Below are positions 52,101-59,157 of a DNA stretch of 64,000 nt, piece after piece. The notes under the pieces were generated by a model. It ran no database searches. It saw only the letters and a list, made by a program, of their open reading frames with translations, and was not told where the DNA came from. How positions within the stretch are numbered: position 1 is the stretch's first letter; every line of letters begins with the position of its first letter. The position numbers were made by a program, and so were the translations under genes. The stretch comes from UBA2336 sp049306095 (GTDB taxonomy: Bacteria > Bacteroidota > Bacteroidia > Cytophagales > Cyclobacteriaceae): the NCBI GenBank assembly GCA_049306095.1, contig JBAQPU010000020.1, positions 29,194 through 93,193 of the forward strand. The letters are read 5' to 3'.

Positions 52101-52275
52101 ATGCCGACTGTGAGGGCGCCACGGTAATAATCTGCACCTGATTGTTAGTGATGTCAGGCACTGCATCAATGGGCAGTTGTGTTAACGAGTACCCTCCCCA
52201 CGTGATAATGGCGATGGTGAGGATGCCAATGATTAATTTATTCTTAATAGAAAATCGAATGATTGTGTCTAACAT
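49123..52275 (-). CDS. CusA/CzcA-family heavy-metal efflux RND transporter
   Basis: A 1050-residue HME-RND pump. TM1 region IGILTIAIITWGGYSLTQLPIDAVPDITNNQVQ; porter domains; TM4 with the proton-relay Asp near residue 407 (GLIVDGAVIIVEA); second half with FTGSLLLFMNMGGEFIPTLEEGDFAVETR, and KLRPVLMT-type motif (RLRPVLMTASVASLGFLPMALAT). The motif near the C-terminus is complete. It is the first gene of the minus-strand pump operon and reads without interruption. Metal specificity (Zn/Co/Cd versus Cu/Ag) cannot be fixed from sequence by eye. Confidence 0.95.
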   Translation of the reverse strand: MLDTIIRFSIKNKLIIGILTIAIITWGGYSLTQLPIDAVPDITNNQVQIITVAPSQSAFDIERLVTFPVEQTMATIPGIDEIRSFSRFALSVVTIVFHDDVDVYWARQQVNERLAEARNQIPDRIGNPEMAPITTGLGEIYQYIIRPEKGFEEKYDAAELRTIQDWIVRRQLLGTPGVADVSSFGGFLKQYEVALDPDKLRSYNLSITDIFTALEKNNQSTGGAYIDKKPNAWFIRTEGIIGSLDDIGKIVVKNTAGGIPILIRNVAEVRFGAANRYGAMTYNNEGEVVGGLVLMLKGENSNAVVTRVKDRMEQIKKTLPEGLVIEPFLDRSNLVNRAIGTVEKNLIEGALIVIAVLVLFLGNLRAGLIVASVIPLAMLFAVSLMHVFGVSGNLMSLGAIDFGLIVDGAVIIVEATMHHLGLRSISKRLTQEEMDIEVHQSASKIMNSAAFGEIIILIVYLPILALVGVEGKMFKPMAQTVSFAILGAFILSLTYVPMMSALFLSKNPQHKRNFSDRMIDFFQRLYEPVILGALKRKLLVIAIAVVLFTGSLLLFMNMGGEFIPTLEEGDFAVETRVLTGSSLSYTIEAAQKGAEVLLREFPDEVKEVVGKIGSSEIPIDPMPIDVCDMMVILKPRNEWKKANNRDELAEKMTEALEAVPGVTFGFQQPIQMRFNELISGVRQDVAIKIFGEDLDVLTGLSKQVASIASGIEGVRDMYVEEVTGLPQIVVHIDRDEVARFGLDIETINQAVSTAFAGQSAGLVYEGEKRFDLVVRLMKENRQGIEDVQNLFITTPTGNQVPLDQVATVEFRLGPNQIQREDAKRRITVGFNVRGRDVATIVEELQQKIESQIDFPPGYYPTYGGQFKNLKDAQVRLSVAVPIALLLILLLLFFTFVSIKQSILIFMAIPMSAIGGILALLLRGMPFSISAGIGFIALFGVAVLNGIVLITEFNRLKKSGLTDLHEIVKRGTKIRLRPVLMTASVASLGFLPMALATSAGAEVQKPLATVVIGGLISATLLTLIVLPCLYIYSERIGMNIKKNQAMQSPDQ

Positions 52276-52398
52276 ACTATCAGATGATACGTGTAATGAA
52301 TAGCAAATTACTCCTGATTCAGGAACAGTTTACGGTTGAGTTTCCAAAGTTACGGTGGAATAAAAGCTGAAGAGATGACTTTTGTCACCCGAAGGAAG

Positions 52399-52722
52399 TC
52401 AGGAAATTTTTGGCGGCTGCCAGATGACCCTTGAATTGTTCAGTGAAGGTTTTTCGATGTAGCGTGTGGCCACAGCTGTATTGTGAACCAGGTTGACTAA
52501 TGTAATATCAACCGCATATTGGAGTTGAAAGTGTGTAGCACAACAGGAACAAATACAAAAAGGTGTACAATGATCGGATTCATTTCCAGCGTGATCATGA
52601 TCTTGCACGTTTACTACGGTCGCACCCTGAACGCGTTCATCTGCGCACGACTCCTGATCACTGCACGGGTAAACCGACAGGGCAAGAATGTAAACCGCGA
52701 TAACAGAAAAGACTAAACGCAT
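52399..52722 (-). CDS. DUF6660-like His/Cys-rich small protein
   Basis: Signal-like N-terminus (MRLVFSVIAVYILALSVYPC), then HDHAGNESDHCTPFCICSCC, a Cys/His-rich stretch suited to metal binding. The pattern DHCxPFCxCxCC is that of the DUF6660 family, which is typically encoded beside copper or cation efflux genes in Bacteroidota. It stands 123 bases upstream of the CzcA gene on the same strand and so probably leads the pump operon. Confidence 0.8.
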   Translation of the reverse strand: MRLVFSVIAVYILALSVYPCSDQESCADERVQGATVVNVQDHDHAGNESDHCTPFCICSCCATHFQLQYAVDITLVNLVHNTAVATRYIEKPSLNNSRVIWQPPKIS

Positions 52723-52876
52723 GGCTCAAAAATAGTTGAAAAATCCATGCAAATAGGTTGCAGGATGGAATTCATAGTGTGGTTATTTGCTAAATTTTCA
52801 ACAGAAATGGGGTTTCAGCCTTAGATTTTGCAAATAATACCTTCAAAAATGTAAATCCAATCCCATCAAAATCCGT

Positions 52877-52884
52877 TACATTTG
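52877..52884 (+). promoter_or_regulatory. Putative -7 box TACATTTG for the efflux cluster
   Basis: TACATTTG matches TAnnTTTG and lies 9 bases before the ATG at 52894; a very short leader would result. No clear -33 TTTG was found. Confidence 0.35.
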
Positions 52885-52893
52885 ACATCGCAA

Positions 52894-53301
52894 ATGAAAA
52901 ATTTCCGCCCCATAGCATCTGTAGTCCTTGCCCTTCTGGTGCTGGTGTCATCCACCAGTTTCATGGTAGGCATGCACCTCTGCGGTGGTGAAATTCAGAA
53001 TGTGGCTTTGTTCACGAAGGCTCAGGCCTGTGAGAAGGAAATGAAAATGCCGCCTTGTCATCGCCACCTCACCAGCTCCTGCTGCGATGACGAAACCATT
53101 GTTCACGAAGGTGAAGATTTTAACGCGGCATCTTCAGAGGTAAGCATTCCTCCCGTTTCTTTTGTAGCCATTGCTTTGCCAACAATCATTCTTTCGCAAA
53201 TCATTCCGGCTAATGATTCTGCGAAAGTAAAACACGTTAACTACGACACGCCTCTACGAGCGTGCGACCTGACGATTGCGCACCAGGTTTTCCTGATCTG
53301 A
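52894..53301 (+). CDS. HYC_CC_PP family metal-associated protein
   Basis: From ATG 52894 (TTG 52882 less likely), a signal or anchor segment (IASVVLALLVLVSSTSFMVG) is followed by MHLCGGEIQNVALF, MPPCHRH and SSCCDDE, the His-Cys, Pro-Pro and Cys-Cys pattern that names the HYC_CC_PP family. These small exported proteins accompany Cus-type pumps in Bacteroidota. It lies 92 bases before the split CusA gene and is probably the first gene of the plus-strand operon. Confidence 0.82.
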   Translation: MKNFRPIASVVLALLVLVSSTSFMVGMHLCGGEIQNVALFTKAQACEKEMKMPPCHRHLTSSCCDDETIVHEGEDFNAASSEVSIPPVSFVAIALPTIILSQIIPANDSAKVKHVNYDTPLRACDLTIAHQVFLI

Positions 53302-53393
53302 TTTTTTTTCTTCTGAAGAGTATTGCACTCTTCCAATGACTGCCTGATACTTCAGCCGTCACATCACCATTTTATTTCTTTACGTTTCTTATT

Positions 53394-54680
53394 ATGATTG
53401 AAGGATTAATTTCATTCTCCCTTCGCAACCGCTTCCTCGTGTTGCTGGTAGCCATCGGCCTGTTTGCCTGGGGAGTTTATTCGGTACGCGTCAGTAAGAT
53501 CGATGCCATTCCCGACTTGTCCGAAAACCAGGTAATTGTTTTTACCGAATGGATGGGACGCAGTCCGCAGATTATGGAAGACCAGATTACTTATCCGCTG
53601 GTCACTAACCTGCAGGGCTTGCCGCAGGTAAAGTATGTGCGGGGTTCATCTATGTTCGGGATGAGTTTCGTCTATGTGATTTTTAATGACGACACCGACA
53701 TCTATTGGGCACGCGAGCGTGTTCTGGAAAGATTAAACTATGCTACACGCTTATTGCCGCAAGGGGTAACACCTACGTTGGGGCCTGATGGAACAGGTGT
53801 CGGTCATATTCTGTGGTACACCCTGGACGCACCCGGTATGGATTTGGGCGAGCAACGCGCGTTGCAGGATTGGTACATCAAGTTTGGTTTGCAGAATGTG
53901 CCCGGGGTGAGCGAGATTGCTTCCTTCGGAGGTTTTCAAAAGCAATATCAGGTTACACTCAATCCCAATAAGCTTACGTACTACAATCTTTCCGTACCCG
54001 AAGTAATCCAGGCGGTGCGCAGCAACAACAACGAAGCAGGCGGAAGAAAATTCGAGATCAATGACATCGGCTACATTATTAAATCTACAGGCTACCTCAA
54101 GTCGGTGGAAGAAATTGAAAACATTCCACTTAAAACCGTAAACACAACGCCTGTAAAAGTACGCGATGTGGCTACCGTGCAGATGACAGGCGAAACGCGA
54201 TTGGGAATTTTTGATGAGAACGGTGAAGGAGAAGTAGTGGGCGGCATTGTGGTGATGCGCTATGGCGAAAATGCCGATGAGGTGATTAAGGGGGTGAAGA
54301 AAAAAATGGAAGATGTGGCGAAAGGTTTGCCTGGCGGCATGAAGTTTAATATTGTGTACGATCGCAGCGAACTGATTGAAGAATCGATCTCATCCATCAA
54401 AACCACGCTCATCGAAGAAATGATTGTGGTGTCGCTGGTGGTGATCATCTTCCTGTTTCATTGGCGAAGTGCGGCCAGCATCATCATTCAGATTCCGATT
54501 ACGATTGCCACCAGTTTTATTTTACTGAATGCGTTTGGCGTAACCTCCAACATTATGTCGCTAACGGGTATTGCGCTGGCCATTGGTGTAATTGTCGATA
54601 ACGGCATTATTATGGCCGAGAACTCGTACAAAAATCTGTCGCATCGCTTTGCGGAATTAAATCCAGAGGAAAAGAATTAA
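53394..54680 (+). CDS. cusA: CusA-type RND efflux pump, N-terminal half (ends at in-frame TAA)
   Basis: 428 residues covering TM1 (LVLLVAIGLFAWGVYSV), the first porter domain (FTEWMGRSPQIMEDQITYPLVTNLQGLPQVKYVRG), TM2-TM4 and the proton-relay Asp near residue 402 (LAIGVIVDNGIIMAEN). The frame ends PEEKN-TAA at 54678-54680 in the cytoplasmic loop after TM4. The next ATG (54684) is in the same frame one codon later and encodes the rest of the pump, so a single stop codon separates the halves. The combined length (about 1070) is normal for CusA. Confidence 0.88.
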   Translation: MIEGLISFSLRNRFLVLLVAIGLFAWGVYSVRVSKIDAIPDLSENQVIVFTEWMGRSPQIMEDQITYPLVTNLQGLPQVKYVRGSSMFGMSFVYVIFNDDTDIYWARERVLERLNYATRLLPQGVTPTLGPDGTGVGHILWYTLDAPGMDLGEQRALQDWYIKFGLQNVPGVSEIASFGGFQKQYQVTLNPNKLTYYNLSVPEVIQAVRSNNNEAGGRKFEINDIGYIIKSTGYLKSVEEIENIPLKTVNTTPVKVRDVATVQMTGETRLGIFDENGEGEVVGGIVVMRYGENADEVIKGVKKKMEDVAKGLPGGMKFNIVYDRSELIEESISSIKTTLIEEMIVVSLVVIIFLFHWRSAASIIIQIPITIATSFILLNAFGVTSNIMSLTGIALAIGVIVDNGIIMAENSYKNLSHRFAELNPEEKN

Positions 54681-54683
54681 GCT

Positions 54684-56612
54684 ATGGTTAAGAAATTATT
54701 TTCACGTAAGTATAATCAAATTGACGAGCAGGAACGGCTCGACATTATCGAGAAGTCGAGCAAGCAAGTTTCGCGGGGTGTGTTTTATTCTACCATCATC
54801 ATCATCACGTCTTTTCTTCCGGTGTTCATGCTCACCGGTCAGGAAGGAAAACTCTTTCACCCGCTCGCCTACACCAAAACATTTATCATGCTGGTGGATG
54901 CTTTATTGGTGGTAACGCTGGCACCGGTTATTATTTCCTTTTTCATGAAAGGGAAGTTTACCGATGAAGGCAAGAATCCGGTTAATCGTTTTCTCGAAAA
55001 AATTTACGAGCCCATTATTCGTGTTTGCATGAAGTGGCGCAAAACAACCATCGGGGTTAACATACTTGCCCTGGCTGTAAGTGTGCCGTTGCTACTGAGT
55101 TTAGGTTCTGAATTTATGCCACCGTTGGATGAACAATCCATTTTATTCATGCCGGTTACACTGCCCGATGTTTCCAATGAAGAAGCCAAGCGTATTTTGC
55201 AAGTACAGGATAAGATTATCAAGTCGGTACCGGAAGTAGACAAGGTATTAGGCAAAGCCGGAAGAGCAAGCACCGCTACCGATAACTCGCCCATCAGTAT
55301 GATCGAGACGATTATCATGCTCAAACCAAAAACGGAATGGCGAGAAGGCATCACCAAGAAAGACATCATCAATGAGTTGGATGCCAAAATGCAAATACCC
55401 GGAGTTGTAAACGGATGGACGCAGCCCATCATCAATCGCATCAACATGCTGGCAACCGGCATTCGCACCGATGTGGGCGTGAAGGTGTATGGACAAAACC
55501 TTGATAGCATTTATGTGTTATCGGAAAAAGTGAAGAAGGCGTTGGAAGGAATTCCCGGAGTAAAAGATTTATATGTCGATCCGATCACTGGAGGAAAATA
55601 TTTAACCATCGACATCAATCGCGAAGCATTGGGCCGATACGGATTAACGGTGGATGATGTAAACGTAATGGTTGAATCGGCTATTGGTGGTTCACCAATC
55701 GGCCAGACCATTGAAGGTCGTCAGCGATTTTCCATCAGCGCCCGGCTGGCACAAGATTACCGAAACAGCATCGAGCAACTCAATCGCATCCCGATCAAAA
55801 CACCGGCCTTGGGTAACATTCCGCTTTCCTCGGTAGCAACGATCAAATTTGAAGATGGCCCACCCATGATTACCTCTGAGAACGCCATGTTACGTGGTGC
55901 GGTTCTCTTCAACGTGCGCGACCGCGATTTGGGTAGTACCGTAAAAGAAGCGATCGAAACACTGAACGAGAAATTGGGTACCATGCCCAATGGTTATTAT
56001 GTTGAATGGAGCGGCCAATATGAAAACCTGATCCGCGGAGAGCAAACGTTAATGATGATTTTGCCCGTGGTGCTGCTCGTAATTTTTGTTTCGCTTTATC
56101 TCGCGTTCAAATCTATTCGCGAAGCCTTCTTCAGTTTGATCACCGTACCCTTCGCACTGATCGGAGGCGCTTACATGGTTTATTTCTATGGAGTGAATTT
56201 ATCCGTAGCCGTAGCTGTCGGCTTCATTGCCTTGTTTGGCATTGCGGTGGAAACCGGAGTAGTGATGATTATATACCTGAACGATGCCATGCAGCAATTG
56301 ATAAAACTGCGCGGCAACTCACGCAAAACAATTTCTATGGAAGAATTAAAAGAGTATGTGATTGCTGGTGCAGCCAAGCGCCTTCGCCCGAAAATCATGA
56401 CGGTAAGCGTAGCCTTATTTGGTTTGGTACCTGTATTATGGGCAACGGGTGTTGGCAGCGATGTTATGCAGCCCATTGTGTTGCCGATGATTGGCGGAGT
56501 ACTCACCTCATCAACTCACATTTTATTGGTAACGCCCCTCATCTTTTTGATGACGAAAGAATATGAACTTAAAAAATTCGGAAAAATAGAAGTGTATGAA
56601 GCACATCATTAA
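54684..56612 (+). CDS. cusA: CusA-type RND efflux pump, C-terminal half
   Basis: Starts MVKKLFSRKYNQIDEQERLD in the cytoplasmic loop, then SSKQVSRGVFYSTIIIITSFLPVFMLTGQEGKLFHPLA (TM5 and the conserved loop), the second porter half, GSEFMPPLDEQSILFMPV, and TM7-TM12 ending in RLRPKIMTVSVALFGLVPVLWAT. It follows the TAA of the N-half by three bases in the same frame, and AGAGGAAAAG upstream could serve reinitiation. Whether two polypeptides assemble, or the stop is an error or inactivating mutation, cannot be decided here. It overlaps the TolC-like gene by 17 bases. Confidence 0.88.
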   Translation: MVKKLFSRKYNQIDEQERLDIIEKSSKQVSRGVFYSTIIIITSFLPVFMLTGQEGKLFHPLAYTKTFIMLVDALLVVTLAPVIISFFMKGKFTDEGKNPVNRFLEKIYEPIIRVCMKWRKTTIGVNILALAVSVPLLLSLGSEFMPPLDEQSILFMPVTLPDVSNEEAKRILQVQDKIIKSVPEVDKVLGKAGRASTATDNSPISMIETIIMLKPKTEWREGITKKDIINELDAKMQIPGVVNGWTQPIINRINMLATGIRTDVGVKVYGQNLDSIYVLSEKVKKALEGIPGVKDLYVDPITGGKYLTIDINREALGRYGLTVDDVNVMVESAIGGSPIGQTIEGRQRFSISARLAQDYRNSIEQLNRIPIKTPALGNIPLSSVATIKFEDGPPMITSENAMLRGAVLFNVRDRDLGSTVKEAIETLNEKLGTMPNGYYVEWSGQYENLIRGEQTLMMILPVVLLVIFVSLYLAFKSIREAFFSLITVPFALIGGAYMVYFYGVNLSVAVAVGFIALFGIAVETGVVMIIYLNDAMQQLIKLRGNSRKTISMEELKEYVIAGAAKRLRPKIMTVSVALFGLVPVLWATGVGSDVMQPIVLPMIGGVLTSSTHILLVTPLIFLMTKEYELKKFGKIEVYEAHH

Positions 56613-57864
56613 AATACAGTCAATTGTCAATTGTCAATTGTCAATTGTTTTCCTATGCTTAATCTCTGTTTCCGCTTCAGCGCAGGTGCTTACACTTGAT
56701 AGTGTGTTGCGCACCATTGATGCACGCAACCCCATGCTTCAGGAGTACGACAACAAAGTGAAAGCGTTGAACACGTACACCGAAGGCGCCAAAAGCTGGA
56801 TGGCTCCGATGGTGGGTGCCGGTACGTTTATGACTCCGTATCCAGGTCAGGATATAATGGACGATCGCGACAAAGGTTCTATTATGATTACCGTTGAACA
56901 AGAAATTCCCAATCCAGCCAAGCTTAACGCGAATAAGAATTATTTCGCCTCGCGGGCTTCAGTGGAGGAGCAGGGCCGAGCATTGCAGTTCAATCAACTG
57001 CGGTCAGAAGCAAAAACGCAGTACTATCAATGGCTGGTGGCCGAGAAGAAAATGAAGGTGCTTGCGGAGAATGAGCGTATTATAGAGTTGATGTTAAAGA
57101 TTTCGCGCATCCGGTATCCCTACAACCAGGGAAGTCTGGGCAATATTTACAAAGCCGAAGGCCGTTTGTATGAAGTGAAGAACATGCAGACCATGACGCA
57201 GGGTGAGATTGAAGAGAAGCGTTTCCGGTTGAAGGGATTAATGAATATATCGCACGATACACCCATCGAAGTAGATACCACCACAACAATTTCATACGAG
57301 GCCAATCAAATTATATATGATACAGCCGCCCTAAGCAACCAACGCAGTGATGTGCGGCAAATCAACAAAACAATTGACGCTATGCGGTTCAATCAACAAG
57401 TGCAACAAGCGCAGGCCAAGCCCGATTTTAAAATCCGCTTCGACCACATGCAGCCGTTGGGCGATATGCCAACACTATTCACAGCAATGGCAATGGTGTC
57501 AATACCCATTGCTCCGTGGTCATCGAAAATGTATAAAAGTGAGGTGCGGGGTATGCAGTATGACATAGAAGCAATGAAGCGCGGCCGCGAAGCGATATTG
57601 ATCGAAGCACGGGGTATGCTGGCAGGCATGGCATCGCAGTTAACGCGGATGCAGGAGCAGTTGAATAACTACAACACCAGGATTATTCCCGCGCTGCGCA
57701 AAAACTATGAAACCCTTATGCTGGCCTATGAAGAGAACCGCGAACAACTGCCGATTGTAATCGATGCATGGGAGGCGCTGAACATGGCGCAGATGCAGTA
57801 CTTAGAAAAAATGGAAGAGTATTATAATATGATTGTAGCGTATGAGAAAGAACTTGAAAAATAA
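56596..57864 (+). CDS. TolC-family outer membrane protein (CusC-like)
   Basis: After the start MKHIIKIQ, the reading frame runs through a TCAATTG heptanucleotide repeat (SIVNCQLSIV) and a signal peptide core ending SVSASAQ. The mature part has OEP features (LTLDSVLRTIDARNPMLQEYDN, VEQEIPNPAKLNANKNYFASRA, YNQGSLGNIYKAEGRLYEV, LMLAYEENREQLPIVIDAWEALNMAQMQYLE). It overlaps cusA by 17 bases and the next adaptor by 23. The frame depends on the repeat copy number; no in-frame ATG lies between the repeat and the mature part. Confidence 0.9.
   Translation: MKHIIKIQSIVNCQLSIVFLCLISVSASAQVLTLDSVLRTIDARNPMLQEYDNKVKALNTYTEGAKSWMAPMVGAGTFMTPYPGQDIMDDRDKGSIMITVEQEIPNPAKLNANKNYFASRASVEEQGRALQFNQLRSEAKTQYYQWLVAEKKMKVLAENERIIELMLKISRIRYPYNQGSLGNIYKAEGRLYEVKNMQTMTQGEIEEKRFRLKGLMNISHDTPIEVDTTTTISYEANQIIYDTAALSNQRSDVRQINKTIDAMRFNQQVQQAQAKPDFKIRFDHMQPLGDMPTLFTAMAMVSIPIAPWSSKMYKSEVRGMQYDIEAMKRGREAILIEARGMLAGMASQLTRMQEQLNNYNTRIIPALRKNYETLMLAYEENREQLPIVIDAWEALNMAQMQYLEKMEEYYNMIVAYEKELEK
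56620..56647. repeat. Perfect TCAATTG x4 within the CusC-like signal peptide region
   Basis: Four perfect 7-base units from 56620 to 56647. They lie 24 bases after the ATG at 56596 and are translated as SIVNCQL-type sequence. Gain or loss of one unit would shift the reading frame (7 is not a multiple of 3). Confidence 0.9.
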
Positions 57865-59155
57865 GTCCATAGTCCATAGTCGACAGTCCATAGTGGTTCT
57901 GTGGACAATGGCGCTAATGCTATTTCTGTTAAGCTCATGCTCTAACGACAAACATGCCGATCACGCAGACACCTACATCTGCCCCATGCACCCAACGGTT
58001 GTATCGGATAGGCCCAGCACTTGTCCGGTATGCGGTATGGATCTGGTGCGAAAAGCAAGACCTGGTGAAGAAGTTGAAATTACCGAAGATCTTGCGCGGT
58101 TGATAAAGTCGCCTAATGAAGTGGTGATTGCTTCCATCAAAACAATAAAGCCGGAGTACAGGGCTATGACGGCTTCTATACAGGCACAAGGTATTGTCAC
58201 TTATGATACGCGCTTTGTGTACAACATTCCGGCCCGCATTGGTGGGCGACTGGAAAAAGTTTACCTGAAGTATGCATTTCAATCGGTGCGTAAAGGACAA
58301 AAGGTGGCGGATATCTATAGTCCGGAGTTGCTGACTGCACAGCGCGAGTTGCTTTACCTGGTGGCAAACGATAAAGACAACGAAGAATTAATTCGTTCGG
58401 CTAAAAACAAATTACTTTTATTGGGCGCTTCCGAAAAACAGGTAGACGATATTATTGTTCGAAAAGAGGCCGTGTACACCTTCTCAATTTATAGCGGGCA
58501 TGAAGGATACGTGGTAACCGAAACACAACAGGCACCGGCCATGGTTTCAGCATCGCCTTCAGCCGCATCATCTATGGGTGGTGGTATGGATGGAGGTAGT
58601 AACGCAACACAAGCTGCTGTACCTGCCGCACAACCTGCGGGCGAGTTAACACGCGAAGGTGCGTATGTGGCTACAGGCCAAACTTTATTTAAAGTAGTGA
58701 GCGCAGAGGCGTTGCGCATTGAACTCAACCTGGCCCTTGCTCAGGCCGGTGAGGTAAAAACAGGGAATAGAGTCACACTCAATCTTGGCGATGGTAAAAC
58801 GGAAGAAGCGAAGGTAGATTTTGTTCAACCTTTTTTCAGCGATGGCGAAGAGTTTGTAAAAATAAGAGTGTATGTACGCAATACCGACAAGCTGCGTATC
58901 GGTCAGTTAGTTTCGGCTACGTTGCAGCTTCAAACCCCCGAAACACTGTGGTTGCCGAAAGAAGCCATTCTCGATATGGGGGTTGAAAAAGTAGCTTTTG
59001 TAAAAGAACGGGGCGTGTTTAAACCGAAGAAGATTGTGACGGGCATTCGTACCAACGGATCGATTGAAGTGAAACAAGGTCTTGCTTCTTCGGATGAAGT
59101 AGCTGCAAATGCACAGTACCTGGTGGACAGTGAAAGTTTTATTAAATCGAAATAG
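57842..59155 (+). CDS. cusB: RND efflux adaptor with heavy-metal-binding domain (CusB-like)
   Basis: The basic N-terminus and an AGTCCAT repeat (SIVHSRQSIV) precede a lipoprotein core (WTMALMLFLLSSC). A metal-binding module at about residues 45-68 reads YICPMHP then CPVCGMDL. The membrane-fusion core follows (VYNIPARIGGRLEKVYLKYAFQSVRKGQKVADIYSPELL; LRIGQLVSATLQL; LPKEAILDMGVEKVAFV). A Met/Gly/Ser/Ala-rich insert (SSMGGGMDGG) sits near residue 235. It overlaps the CusC-like gene by 23 bases and is followed by a second adaptor after 3 bases. Confidence 0.92.
   Translation: MRKNLKNKSIVHSRQSIVVLWTMALMLFLLSSCSNDKHADHADTYICPMHPTVVSDRPSTCPVCGMDLVRKARPGEEVEITEDLARLIKSPNEVVIASIKTIKPEYRAMTASIQAQGIVTYDTRFVYNIPARIGGRLEKVYLKYAFQSVRKGQKVADIYSPELLTAQRELLYLVANDKDNEELIRSAKNKLLLLGASEKQVDDIIVRKEAVYTFSIYSGHEGYVVTETQQAPAMVSASPSAASSMGGGMDGGSNATQAAVPAAQPAGELTREGAYVATGQTLFKVVSAEALRIELNLALAQAGEVKTGNRVTLNLGDGKTEEAKVDFVQPFFSDGEEFVKIRVYVRNTDKLRIGQLVSATLQLQTPETLWLPKEAILDMGVEKVAFVKERGVFKPKKIVTGIRTNGSIEVKQGLASSDEVAANAQYLVDSESFIKSK
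57864..57894. repeat. AGTCCAT x4 (third unit AGTCGAC) at the CusB-like gene start
   Basis: Units AGTCCAT, AGTCCAT, AGTCGAC, AGTCCAT, then AGT, 57864-57894, starting 22 bases after the ATG at 57842. It is translated as KSIVHSRQSIV. It also spans the stop codon of the upstream CusC-like gene. Confidence 0.8.
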
Positions 59156-59157
59156 GC

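Noticed and set aside
52519..52716. Plus-strand frame opposite DUF6660
   Set aside because: The minus strand encodes the Cys/His pattern of a known small family and a signal peptide; the plus frame has neither.
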